Shown: one piece after another, positions 26,337-34,430 of the stretch
Position numbering within the stretch: position 1 is the first letter of the stretch
Layout of the letters: each line of letters begins with the position of its first letter
NCBI RefSeq assembly: GCF_002556635.1
Contig: NZ_MWMO01000013.1
Location: forward strand, 60,001 to 124,000
Reading direction: 5' to 3'
Length of the DNA stretch: 64,000 nt
DNA from: Novosphingobium sp. PC22D
GTDB lineage: Bacteria > Pseudomonadota > Alphaproteobacteria > Sphingomonadales > Sphingomonadaceae
The notes under the pieces: model-generated
What the model was told of the DNA's origin: nothing
Databases searched by the model: none
Seen by the model: only the letters and a program-made list of their open reading frames with translations
Translations under genes and position numbers: made by a program

Positions 26337-27659
26337 ATGACCAAGGACAAAGCTCATAGGATAGGCCCGATCGTGCTCGCGCCCGGAATCACGGCGCGCG
26401 AGGTCTTCGTCTTTCTGACCGTGACGGGCATCGCCTCGACGCTGACGGCGTTCCTCAACGTGATGCAGCCCTTCGTCTATTCCGAGGTCGTCGGCATCGG
26501 CGCGGAACAGCAGGGACGGCTCGCCGGGCAACTGATGACCGTGCAGCAGTTCAGCGTGATCCTGTTCGTCGGGCTGGCGGGCGCCTTGTCGGACCGGATC
26601 GGGCGCAAGATCCTGCTGCTCGCCGCCCTGCTGGGCTTCTGCATCAGCGCGCTCGTCTATCCGATCATCTCGGGCGTGCTCGCGCTGTTCGTGATCCGCA
26701 TCTTCTTCGGCATTTCCTCGACGTTCCACACCGCGAGCGGCCCGGCCAAATTCTTCGACTATCCCGACAACGGATCGCGCGGGAAGTTCATGGCGCTGGT
26801 CATGATCTGGATGGCGATCCTCGCGGCAGCGCTGATCGGCGGCGTCGGCGCGCATCTTCCCGGCTGGCTGCAGGCGGCGGGTGCGAGCGCGCGCGAAGCG
26901 GGGACATGGGCCTTGTGGCTGGCGGCCGCTCTCGGACTGGGGGTCGCGGCGTTCGGCGCCCTGTTCATGATGAACGACCGTCCGGCCAAGCGCCCCGAGG
27001 CGAAGCCCGGGCTCGCGGGCTTCGTTTCGGGCTTTCGCGAAGTCATGGCGCAGACGCGGGGCAACCGCTCGTTCGCAACGCTGGTCGTCACTTCGTTCGT
27101 GGTGCGGACCGACGACGCCGTGATCGCTTCGTTTCTTGCTCTCTGGGTGACCATCCAGGGCGCGCGCGAGGGGCTCAGCACGGTGCACGCGCTCGAGATC
27201 GCCGGAGTGCTGACGGCGATCATCCGTTTCATGCACCTGCTGGTCCCGCCGATCCTCGGGCCGCTGCTCGACCGCTTCAGCCGCCTCGCGATGTATCTCG
27301 TGTCGATCGCCTCGGTCGGCGCGGTCTTCGTGTGCGCGCCGCTCGTGGGCAGCGTATCGGGATGGGGGATCTACGTCTTCGCCATTCTGGTCGGCACGGT
27401 GGAGGCGAGCCAGACGATCTGCCAGCAGGCCTTCTTCGGGCAGGAAGCGCCTTCGCATCTTCGGGCGACGGCCTACAGCCTGCTCGCGATCTTCGGCACG
27501 GTCAGCGTGATCGGCGCTTCGCTGGCGGCGGGCTACCTGTTCGACGCGATAGGGCCGACCGCGCCGTTCACCCTCATCGGCCTGCTTCATGTGGCCGCCG
27601 TCATCCTCAGCCTCGCGGTTCTCGGGCTGATGGGACGCGGGCGCCGGGCAGCCGGCTAG
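26337..27659 (+). CDS. MFS transporter
   Basis: About 440 residues, 12 predicted membrane segments, with the loop GALSDRIGRKILLL after TM2 as the MFS signature. It belongs to a different MFS branch from the carriers at 348 and 10623: it lacks the EFGWSR segment and has a long central loop (RPAKRPEAKPG). ATG at 26337 is fixed by GGAGG six bases upstream. It converges closely with the IclR gene (8-bp gap). Substrate unknown. Confidence 0.87.
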   Translation: MTKDKAHRIGPIVLAPGITAREVFVFLTVTGIASTLTAFLNVMQPFVYSEVVGIGAEQQGRLAGQLMTVQQFSVILFVGLAGALSDRIGRKILLLAALLGFCISALVYPIISGVLALFVIRIFFGISSTFHTASGPAKFFDYPDNGSRGKFMALVMIWMAILAAALIGGVGAHLPGWLQAAGASAREAGTWALWLAAALGLGVAAFGALFMMNDRPAKRPEAKPGLAGFVSGFREVMAQTRGNRSFATLVVTSFVVRTDDAVIASFLALWVTIQGAREGLSTVHALEIAGVLTAIIRFMHLLVPPILGPLLDRFSRLAMYLVSIASVGAVFVCAPLVGSVSGWGIYVFAILVGTVEASQTICQQAFFGQEAPSHLRATAYSLLAIFGTVSVIGASLAAGYLFDAIGPTAPFTLIGLLHVAAVILSLAVLGLMGRGRRAAG

Positions 27660-27667
27660 CGGCGCGG

Positions 27668-28513
27668 TCAGAGCAGGCTGGAGATCTCGGCCGCGCAGTC
27701 ACGCAATCCGGGCATGAGGTCGCGGACGGCGGTGCGCAGGTCGATGGTCGAGGAAAACACCGCCACGGTCAGCGCGCCCTCGATCTTGTCGTCGTGCATG
27801 ACCGGCACGGCGATCGCTGACGTCTTGCCGGGATTGCGGGTGTGCTGCACGAAACTGCGCGTGGCGTAACCGTCCTTCCGGATGGTCTCCAGCAGGCCGC
27901 CCTCACCGGCGAGCTGGACCATGTGGCGGGTCTCGTCGTCGCCGAACTGGTGCAACTGGCCGAGGATGGCGTCACGTACCGACTGCTCGCAATTGGCGAG
28001 GTAGATCATGCCCGCCGCGCATTCGAGGATCGGCATGGCATAGCCGCGCTCGTATTCGTTGAAGGTCAGCGAGGTCATGGCGTGGGTGGAGGCGGCGAGC
28101 ACCATCGAGCGGCCGACACGCGTGGTCAGCGAGATCGGCCAGCCCACCTTGATCGTAAGCCGCTCCATCAGCGGCCGGGCCACTTCGACCAGGTTTGAGG
28201 CGTGGTCATAGCCGCTGGCGAGGGTGCGGACCTTCGCGGTCGGCCGATAGCGCTTGGTCTTGTCCTCGCGCTCGATCAGGCCTTCGTAAAGCAGCGTCTT
28301 CACGATGCGGCAGGCGGTGGGATAGGGCACGCCCGAATCCGTCGCGATCTGGGTCATCGTCAACGAGCTGTGGCTGTTGATCGCCTGCAGGACCGAGATT
28401 GCCCGACTGACCGAGCGGATCGGAATGCCGCGGTCGTTGTCGTTGCATTCGTTGTCCAGCTCCGCCTCGTTTCCACCGTAGGAACGGAGCGGGATGATCG
28501 CCCGTGTTGCCAT
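27668..28513 (-). CDS. IclR-family transcriptional regulator
   Basis: 281 residues. The winged HTH lies at about 30-90 (IPIRSVSRAISVLQAINSHS; PYPTACRIVKTLLYEGLIERE) and the effector domain at about 100-275 (ending GLRDCAAEISSLL). ATG at 28513 is preferred over 28540 because GAGGAA precedes it at good spacing. An unusual N-terminal stretch of about 28 residues precedes the HTH. It faces the GntR gene across an AT-rich region. Confidence 0.88.
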   Translation of the reverse strand: MATRAIIPLRSYGGNEAELDNECNDNDRGIPIRSVSRAISVLQAINSHSSLTMTQIATDSGVPYPTACRIVKTLLYEGLIEREDKTKRYRPTAKVRTLASGYDHASNLVEVARPLMERLTIKVGWPISLTTRVGRSMVLAASTHAMTSLTFNEYERGYAMPILECAAGMIYLANCEQSVRDAILGQLHQFGDDETRHMVQLAGEGGLLETIRKDGYATRSFVQHTRNPGKTSAIAVPVMHDDKIEGALTVAVFSSTIDLRTAVRDLMPGLRDCAAEISSLL

Positions 28514-28771
28514 GCAATATTTCCTCGTTGTGCAGTGCAACCATATGGCGACGGCGCAATTGTTTCAATATCAGTACATAAAAATAATAACATATTGATA
28601 AATAGTAATTAAATAAGATTTTAGGGCCGTGCAAGCGGTCATCCGGCAGCGGCGGCGACTCTCCAAAGGCGAAATCCGGGCTTGCTCGCCAGGCGATTCT
28701 TGGCCGCCCCGCTCTGGCCTGTCGGGCGACAAGCAACTAGACAAAAGCGGAAACGGAAGAGGGAATTCTGG
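28514..28771. promoter_or_regulatory. AT-rich divergent promoter region, IclR / GntR
   Basis: 258 bp. The part 28555-28625 is strikingly AT-rich in this GC-rich window and contains a caatat...atattg inverted repeat (28566-28571 / 28592-28597). Segment 28573-28592 matches the 20-bp motif found at 39958-39977 at 13 of 20 positions, including a shared ataaaaata core. This is a plausible binding region for one or both regulators. Confidence 0.5.
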
Positions 28772-29575
28772 GTGAACACGGAAAAGCGTGCGGCAACCGG
28801 TGCGAATGCCGAGCAAAGGCACCAGTTGGCGCGGGGCGCCGCGATCCCCCTTTATCATCAGATATACCTGACCTTGCGCGACGAGATCTCGCGCGGAGCC
28901 CGTCCTTTCGGTTCCGCGATGCCGACCGAGATGGAACTCGGCGAATCCTATCATGTCTCGCGCATCACGGCCCGCCGCGCGCTCGATGAACTGGCGGTGC
29001 GAGGCTATGTCGAGCGTCGCCGCAGGCTGGGCACCCGCGTCATCTATCGCGAGCCGCACAAGCCGATCGAGGCGCCGATCAACCAGGCCGTCGAGTCGCT
29101 GATCGAATTCGGTCAGAACACCGCGGTTAAGGTGATCGAGGTGACGACCGGTCCGGCCGACGAGACGATCGCCGAAAAGCTCGGCCTTTCGGAAGGCGAG
29201 CCCGCGATCCGGGCCGTGCGCGTGCGTTCGGCCAAGGGGCAGCCACTGGGCGTGATCATCAGCCATCTGCGCACGGGCCTTGGCGTTCGCTTCACGCCCG
29301 AGGATCTTACCGGCACGCCGCTGCTCTCGCTGCTGCGCGATGCGGGGATGCACATCGGCGGCGCGGTGCAGACGATCGAGGCGATGAACGCCGACCCCGA
29401 AATGGCGACGCTGCTCAAGATCGAACCGCGCGCGGCCGTGCTCCATGTCGAGCGCCTCGTGGAAAACGATCGGGGCGAAACCGTGCTGGTGACCAACGCC
29501 TACTACCGCGCAGACCGCTACCGCCTGACGCTGGACATGCACGAGACCGGGCAGTTCACCCCGCAGTTCGGCTGA
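28772..29575 (+). CDS. GntR-family (HutC/UTRA type) transcriptional regulator
   Basis: 267 residues: GntR winged HTH (about 25-95, IPLYHQIYLTLRDEISRG, then PTEMELGESYHVSRITARRAL and GYVERRRRLGTRV) and a C-terminal UTRA effector domain (about 115-260). GTG at 28772 is chosen because the purine-rich site aagaggg lies 8-9 bases upstream and the HTH begins soon after. UTRA regulators bind short palindromes and respond to small metabolites. Targets may be the AT-rich motifs at 30813 and 39958; that is a guess. Confidence 0.88.
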   Translation: MNTEKRAATGANAEQRHQLARGAAIPLYHQIYLTLRDEISRGARPFGSAMPTEMELGESYHVSRITARRALDELAVRGYVERRRRLGTRVIYREPHKPIEAPINQAVESLIEFGQNTAVKVIEVTTGPADETIAEKLGLSEGEPAIRAVRVRSAKGQPLGVIISHLRTGLGVRFTPEDLTGTPLLSLLRDAGMHIGGAVQTIEAMNADPEMATLLKIEPRAAVLHVERLVENDRGETVLVTNAYYRADRYRLTLDMHETGQFTPQFG

Positions 29576-29633
29576 CTTGTCCGGACATCCGCGACCGCCT
29601 GCGACCCGAGGGCTCGTCCGCCGTCCGGGGCGG

Positions 29634-30488
29634 TCAGGGGCGGGGCGGCCGTTGATCGAGGAACTGCCGAATTTCCTCCGCCACCTCCTGCGCATCCACC
29701 AGCAGGAAACCGTGGGCCGCGCCGGGCTTCTCGATCATAGTGAGGTTGGCGATGCGATCGTGATGGCGCTGGGTCGGCTCCCACAGGTCGTCGCCCGGAC
29801 ACAACAGCAGCACCGGGTTGCGTAGCCGGTCGAGCGTGGCGAGGAAGTCGTACTCGTAGACCGCCTTGAAGCCCCATGGCAGTCTCGCGCCCGGGCGCAG
29901 GGCCTCGGCGAGCGAGGCGTGCTTCCAGTCCAGCCCGACGCGGCTGTCGTGCAGGGTTTCCATCACTCGCCACAGATCGCCGACATGGCTTGCATCGGCG
30001 CGCGGGGTGGGAAACCGGTCGAGTTGGGCAAGGTGTTCGCTGCGTTCGCGCGCGTCGAAGGCGGGCAGGCTGACCATCACCAGCTTGCGCACCAGCGTCG
30101 GCTGGCTCGTCGCCAGTTCGGCCGCGGTGATGCACCCGGTGTGATACCCCATCACGTCGACCGGCTCGGAACCAATGAAGCCGGCGTGCCGCATCGTACC
30201 GATGAACAGCGCGGCGAATCTCGCGAAGGCGGGGATGCCGATGGGGCGAGAGGGCGGATCGCTGCCGCCGTAGCCGGGCGTATCGGGTGCCAGCACCACG
30301 CGGTCCTGCGCCAGAAGGGGCATGATCGGTTCGTAATCCATGCCGGACTTCGGCGTCTGGTGCAGGCAGACCAGCGGCGGCTTGCGCGGGCGTTGCGGCG
30401 CGGCGATGCGGTAGTGCACCTGGCCGTGGGGGCCGTCGCAATAGGCGCGGCGGACCTTGGGCAGCGCGACGGCTTTCGGACGCTTCAT
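29634..30488 (-). CDS. Alpha/beta-hydrolase-fold protein with His at the nucleophile elbow
   Basis: 284 residues. Core motifs are VCLHQTPKSGMDY (40-52), DTPGYGGSDPP (69-79) and the elbow DVMGYHTGCIT (111-121), with His116 at the nucleophile site. Unlike the other three such proteins here it keeps a C-terminal GAAHGFLL His and an acid in CPGDDLWEP, so an Asp-His pair is available. ATG at 30488 gives the conserved fold with a short leader; the RBS is weak. It is convergent with GntR and divergent from the HMG-CoA-lyase operon. Confidence 0.82.
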   Translation of the reverse strand: MKRPKAVALPKVRRAYCDGPHGQVHYRIAAPQRPRKPPLVCLHQTPKSGMDYEPIMPLLAQDRVVLAPDTPGYGGSDPPSRPIGIPAFARFAALFIGTMRHAGFIGSEPVDVMGYHTGCITAAELATSQPTLVRKLVMVSLPAFDARERSEHLAQLDRFPTPRADASHVGDLWRVMETLHDSRVGLDWKHASLAEALRPGARLPWGFKAVYEYDFLATLDRLRNPVLLLCPGDDLWEPTQRHHDRIANLTMIEKPGAAHGFLLVDAQEVAEEIRQFLDQRPPRP

Positions 30489-30877
30489 CGTGACCGCCCG
30501 GCTGTGATCATCTTCGGATATGGCCCCCCGCCGTCTCGATCGAGCGCGGATGCTAGGCATGCGTGAGCCTGCGCGGCATCGCCGGGTTGGAGGATGTTCG
30601 ACAGGTGAGCAGCGGGCACCCGGTCTTCGCGGAGCGCAAGTCCGGCGCGCCGCGCCGGCCCGTCGGGTCACCGCGCGATGCGCGAACGCGGCGGGAGCGG
30701 GCCGGCCGTGGCTCCGTTCGTGCGTGCGGGAGAGCGAACGTGTGTGGCGGGGGTCGGAACCGTGCCGGTCTTGTCCGCCACGCGAGGAGAGAGAGCTTGC
30801 CCTCGCGGATATTTGATATAGAAATAGAACAAAATGGTCCGTCCCGGATAGCGAAAGGCAAGGCGCAAGGCAGCTCG
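30489..30877. promoter_or_regulatory. Long divergent intergenic region
   Basis: 389 bp between the alpha/beta-hydrolase and the HMG-CoA-lyase operon. Open frames exist but look like GC-rich noise, with poor composition and no RBS. The one clear signal is the AT-rich motif at 30813-30832, about 45 bp before the lyase ATG. A GGAGAGAGAG purine stretch lies at 30786-30795. Confidence 0.5.
30813..30832. promoter_or_regulatory. Putative operator, copy A of a shared AT-rich motif
   Basis: ttgatatagaaatagaacaa differs at only 2 of 20 positions from the site at 39958-39977 upstream of the CoA-transferase/LeuCD operon. It has imperfect dyad symmetry (TTG-N3-TA-N4-TA-N3-CAA), as expected for a dimeric regulator. 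The GntR/UTRA protein at 28772 is a candidate binder. Confidence 0.55.
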
Positions 30878-31831
30878 ATGGAGATACTGGTAAGCGAAGT
30901 CGGACCCCGCGACGGGCTCCAGAACGTGAAGGCGACGATGCCGACCGAGGCGAAGAAGGCGTGGATCGACGCGCTCGTCGCCGCCGGCGTGAGCGAGATC
31001 GAGGTCGGCAGCTTCGTTCCCCCCAAGCTGATCCCGCAACTGGCCGATACCGCCGAGATCGTCGCGCATGCGCGCAGGCATCCCGGCGTCACCGTGGCGG
31101 CGCTGGTTCCCAATCGCCGCGGCGCTGAAGATGCGTTGGCCGCGGGCGCGCACAAGCTGACGCTGCCCTTGTCGGTCTCCGAGACGCACAGCCTCGCCAA
31201 TCTGCGCAAGACGCACGACCAGGTGATCGAGGAGGTGAAGGCCGTCGCGGCGATGATTCGCGGACGGCCCGAAGACCGCAGGCCCCATTTCGAAGGCAGC
31301 CTTTCCACTGTGTTCGGTTGCACCCTGGAGGGCATGATTCCCGACGCGCAGATCCTCTCGCTCGCGTCGCGGCTGATGGAGGCGGGTTGCGACGAGGTCG
31401 GCCTGTCCGACACCACCGGCTACGCGACGCCGGGCGAGGTCAAGCGTCTCGTAAAGCTGGTCCGCGGCGAAGTGGGGGACGCGGCGGTGCAGGGCCTGCA
31501 CCTGCACAACACGCGCGGGCTCGGCCTCGCCAACGTACTGGCCGGGATCGAGGTGGGCATTGCCACGTTCGACGCCTCGCAGGGCGGGCTCGGCGGATGC
31601 CCGTTCGCGCCCGGCGCCAGCGGCAACATCGTCACCGAGGACTTAGTGTTCATGTTGCAGTCGATGGGCTTTACCACCGGGATCTCGATCGAGGGGCTGC
31701 TCGAGGCGCGCAAGATCGTCGCGGCGGCGCTGCCGGACGAACCGCTCTACGGCTTCATTGCGGACGCGGGCCTGCCCAAGGGCTGGGCGGGCGAAGGCGT
31801 TCAGACCCGAAACCTGAAGGAAGACGCATGA
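30878..31831 (+). CDS. HMG-CoA lyase-like aldolase/lyase
   Basis: 317 residues of the DRE-TIM family. EVGPRDGLQN is at the N-terminus (about 6-15), followed by FGCTLEG, GLSDTTGYATP, LHLHNTRGLGLAN (metal-binding HxH) and GLGGCPFAPGASGN, the HMG-CoA lyase signature loop with the catalytic Cys. The reaction would be retro-aldol cleavage of a 3-hydroxy-3-methylglutaryl-CoA-type ester. ATG at 30878 follows caagg. It is the first gene of a four-gene operon and overlaps the next start by 4 bp. Both neighbouring hydrolase types act on C-N bonds, so the CoA ester may be an end-product intermediate. Confidence 0.9.
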   Translation: MEILVSEVGPRDGLQNVKATMPTEAKKAWIDALVAAGVSEIEVGSFVPPKLIPQLADTAEIVAHARRHPGVTVAALVPNRRGAEDALAAGAHKLTLPLSVSETHSLANLRKTHDQVIEEVKAVAAMIRGRPEDRRPHFEGSLSTVFGCTLEGMIPDAQILSLASRLMEAGCDEVGLSDTTGYATPGEVKRLVKLVRGEVGDAAVQGLHLHNTRGLGLANVLAGIEVGIATFDASQGGLGGCPFAPGASGNIVTEDLVFMLQSMGFTTGISIEGLLEARKIVAAALPDEPLYGFIADAGLPKGWAGEGVQTRNLKEDA

Positions 31832-32508
31832 CACTCGGAACGAAAATGGTCAGCGACAATCGCACCGCCAGGCAGATCTTCGAAGACGTGATGGCCAATC
31901 CGGCCCGCGCGAAATTCGGGTTCGGCAAGACGCTCGCGATCGTCAACGTCGACTTCCAGAACGCCTATACCAATATCGAGGAGTTCAAGACCGCCTACGA
32001 AACCGATCCGCGTCAGATCGAATATGCCAACACCATCTCGGCGCTCGCGCGCAAGGCGGGGATGCCGGTGATCTGGACGCACGTCGCCTACATGGACAGC
32101 GCCGCCGACGCGGGCGTGTGGGGCACGCGCACCGACACGCCCGACAGCCTGCAGAACATCAAGGTCGGCAGCCGCCGCCATGAGTTCGACGCGCGCTGCG
32201 AGATCGATCGGGGCGCCGACGCGATCTACACCAAGCGCATGCCCAGCGCCTTTTTCGAAACACCGCTGCAAAGCCTGCTGGTCTGGCACCAGGTCGATAC
32301 GGTCGTGGTCACCGGCGGTTCGACCTCGGGCTGCGTCCGGGCGACGGCGGTCGACTCCTTGAGCCGCGGCTACCGCACCATCGTCCCGATCGAGACCTGC
32401 GCCGACAAGCACGAGAGCTATCACTACGCCAACCTGACCGACCTGCAGCTCAAGTATGCCGACGTCGTGCCCGTGCAGGACGTCATCGACTGGTTCGGAG
32501 GCCGATAA
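31828..32508 (+). CDS. Isochorismatase-family amidohydrolase (N-carbamoylsarcosinase-like)
   Basis: 226 residues with triad residues visible: Asp in AIVNVDFQNAY, Lys in IYTKRMPSAFF and Cys in VTGGSTSGCVRAT. The PSAFF and STSGCVRA segments match the N-carbamoylsarcosine amidohydrolase branch and recur in the proteins at 45661 and 53803. It starts inside the lyase stop codon (ATGA) and ends sharing one base with the next ATG (TAATG), so it is tightly coupled in the operon. Confidence 0.9.
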   Translation: MTLGTKMVSDNRTARQIFEDVMANPARAKFGFGKTLAIVNVDFQNAYTNIEEFKTAYETDPRQIEYANTISALARKAGMPVIWTHVAYMDSAADAGVWGTRTDTPDSLQNIKVGSRRHEFDARCEIDRGADAIYTKRMPSAFFETPLQSLLVWHQVDTVVVTGGSTSGCVRATAVDSLSRGYRTIVPIETCADKHESYHYANLTDLQLKYADVVPVQDVIDWFGGR

Positions 32509-33428
32509 TGCGCGAAGGCGAACGCGATCCCGGTCTCTACGATTTCCGGCCCTGGCGTGACCGCCCGCCGCTGGAATGGCCCGGGGGCAAGAAGGTGGCG
32601 GTCTGGGTCTCTCCGAACATCGAGTTCTACGAGATCGACCCGCCCGCCAATCCGCATCGCAAGTCGTGGCCCAGGCCGCATCCGGACATCGTGCCCTACG
32701 GCCATCGCGACTACGGCAACCGCGTCGCCCACTGGCGTATGGCCGAGGTGATGTCGAAGCACGGCTTTCCCGGTTCGGTCAGCCTATCGGTGGCGATGTG
32801 CCAGCACATGCCGGAGATCGTCGCCGACGCGCAGGCGCGCGGCTGGGAGTTCTTCAGCCACGGCATCTACAACACCCGCTATTCCTACGGCATGGACGAG
32901 GCGCAGGAGCGCGCGATCATCGAGGATTCGATCAGAACCGTGCGCGAAGCCACCGGGCAGACGATCAAGGGCTGGCTGGCTCCCGCGCTGACGCACACGC
33001 CGCGCACGCTCGACCTGATCGCCGAATACGGCCTGACCTATACCTGCGACCTCTATCACGACGACCGGCCGAATCCGGTCCACGTCAAGTCGGGCAAGCT
33101 GATCTCGATGCCCTACAGCCTCGAGGTGAACGACCACTACGGCTTCTTCGTCTACAACATGAGCCCGCGCGAGTACGCCGAGACGCTAATCCGGCAATAC
33201 GACCGGCTCGCGGACGAGGGCGGAACGGTGATGTGCATTCCCTTGCACGCCTATCTGATCGGACAGCCGCACCGCATCGGCCCCTTCGAGGAAGTGCTGC
33301 GCCATATCGCCGCCGACGGGCGCGCCTGGATCACGCGCAGCGGCGACATCGCCGACCATTTCCTCGCGAGCGGCGGCTACGAGACCGCCGAGGCCGACAC
33401 CGCGCGCTATGCAGGAGCCAGGGCATGA
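32508..33428 (+). CDS. NodB-fold (PuuE/cyclic-imidase-like) amidohydrolase 1 of a tandem pair
   Basis: 306 residues. Motifs: VWVSPNIEFYEID (about 30-42), FFSHGIYNTRYSYG (metal-ligand region), GWLAPALTHTPRTLD, MPYSLEVNDHYGF and IPLHAYLIGQPHRIG. These resemble PuuE-type allantoinase and bacterial cyclic-imide hydrolases. It is coupled to the upstream isochorismatase gene (1-bp overlap) and the downstream paralogue (4-bp overlap). It likely opens a cyclic amide whose product the neighbouring amidase cleaves. Confidence 0.85.
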   Translation: MREGERDPGLYDFRPWRDRPPLEWPGGKKVAVWVSPNIEFYEIDPPANPHRKSWPRPHPDIVPYGHRDYGNRVAHWRMAEVMSKHGFPGSVSLSVAMCQHMPEIVADAQARGWEFFSHGIYNTRYSYGMDEAQERAIIEDSIRTVREATGQTIKGWLAPALTHTPRTLDLIAEYGLTYTCDLYHDDRPNPVHVKSGKLISMPYSLEVNDHYGFFVYNMSPREYAETLIRQYDRLADEGGTVMCIPLHAYLIGQPHRIGPFEEVLRHIAADGRAWITRSGDIADHFLASGGYETAEADTARYAGARA

Positions 33429-34345
33429 GCCTCGATCCGCAATACCTGGAATATCCCATGCGCCGCAAAGGCATGGACCACGATCTCTACGAATGGTCGG
33501 CCATTCACGAGCGCGCTCCGCTGGCGCTGCCGGGCGGCGCGAAGATGGCCGTGGCGCTGCTGGTGTCGCTGGAATGGTTCCCGATCGTGCCGGGCGAGGC
33601 GCCGTTCAAGGCGCCCGGCCACATGCTGACGGCCTATCCCGATTTCCGCCACTACACCGCGCGCGAATACGGCACGCGTGTGGGCTTTTACCGCCTGCTC
33701 GACGCCTTCGGGAAGGCGGGCGCCAAGGCGACGATCGCGGTCAACGCGGCGATCGCGGAGCGCTATCCCACGATCATCGACGACATCGTCGCGGCCGGGC
33801 ACGAGATCGTCGCGCATTCGACCGACATGGACGGCACGATCGACGGCTCTCTCGACGAGGCGGCCGAGCGCGCGCTGATCCGCAAGTCGCGCGACACGCT
33901 TGCCGCCGCGACGGGCTCGGCGCCCAAGGGCTGGATGTCGCTGGCCCGCTCGCAAAGCTGGAACACGCCGCGCCTGCTGGTCGAGGAGGGCTTCGCCTAT
34001 GCGCTCGACTGGGTGAACGATGATCTGCCTTACCGGCAGACCACGCCCGCCGGAACGCTGGTCAACGTGCCCTACAACCACGAGCTGTCCGACCGGCAGA
34101 TCATCGTCACGCAGCAGCATTCCGCCGATTCCTACGTCGAGCAGATGCAGGACGCCTACCGCTGGCTTGCCGGGGAGGCGGCCCCGCGCGTGCTGCCGCT
34201 GCACCTGACGCCCTATGTCATGGGCCTGCCGTTCCGCATGGGCGCGTTCGAGCGCCTGCTGGGCTGGCTTGCCGAGCAGCCGCAGAGTGCTTTCCTGACG
34301 GCGGGCGATCTTTGTGCCGCGCTGCCCGAGAAAGCCCCGGAATGA
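33425..34345 (+). CDS. NodB-fold (PuuE/cyclic-imidase-like) amidohydrolase 2 of a tandem pair
   Basis: 306 residues, same length as the upstream paralogue but diverged: VALLVSLEWFPIV, EIVAHSTDMDGTIDG, GWMSLARSQSWNTPRLL, VPYNHELSDRQI and PLHLTPYVMGLPFRMG. The His of PLH is kept, but the position equivalent to the H in GQPHR is Phe, hinting at a different substrate or partner role. It could form a hetero-oligomer with the upstream protein. Start ATG at 33425 overlaps the previous stop (ATGA). Confidence 0.83.
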   Translation: MSLDPQYLEYPMRRKGMDHDLYEWSAIHERAPLALPGGAKMAVALLVSLEWFPIVPGEAPFKAPGHMLTAYPDFRHYTAREYGTRVGFYRLLDAFGKAGAKATIAVNAAIAERYPTIIDDIVAAGHEIVAHSTDMDGTIDGSLDEAAERALIRKSRDTLAAATGSAPKGWMSLARSQSWNTPRLLVEEGFAYALDWVNDDLPYRQTTPAGTLVNVPYNHELSDRQIIVTQQHSADSYVEQMQDAYRWLAGEAAPRVLPLHLTPYVMGLPFRMGAFERLLGWLAEQPQSAFLTAGDLCAALPEKAPE

Positions 34346-34386
34346 GAACGCGCCGCTTGTAGCGGCGGCGATTCGCGGTCCGGAAT

Positions 34387-34420
34387 GGGCTGCATCGCCA
34401 CGCAAGGGACGATGCAGCCC
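34387..34420. terminator. Hairpin between convergent operons
   Basis: An 11-bp perfect inverted repeat (gggctgcatcg / cgatgcagccc) lies between the NodB-fold gene (+) and the FAD monooxygenase (-). There is no T-run, but its position between convergent stops supports a terminator role. Confidence 0.5.
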
Positions 34421-34430
34421 ACGGGGAGGA

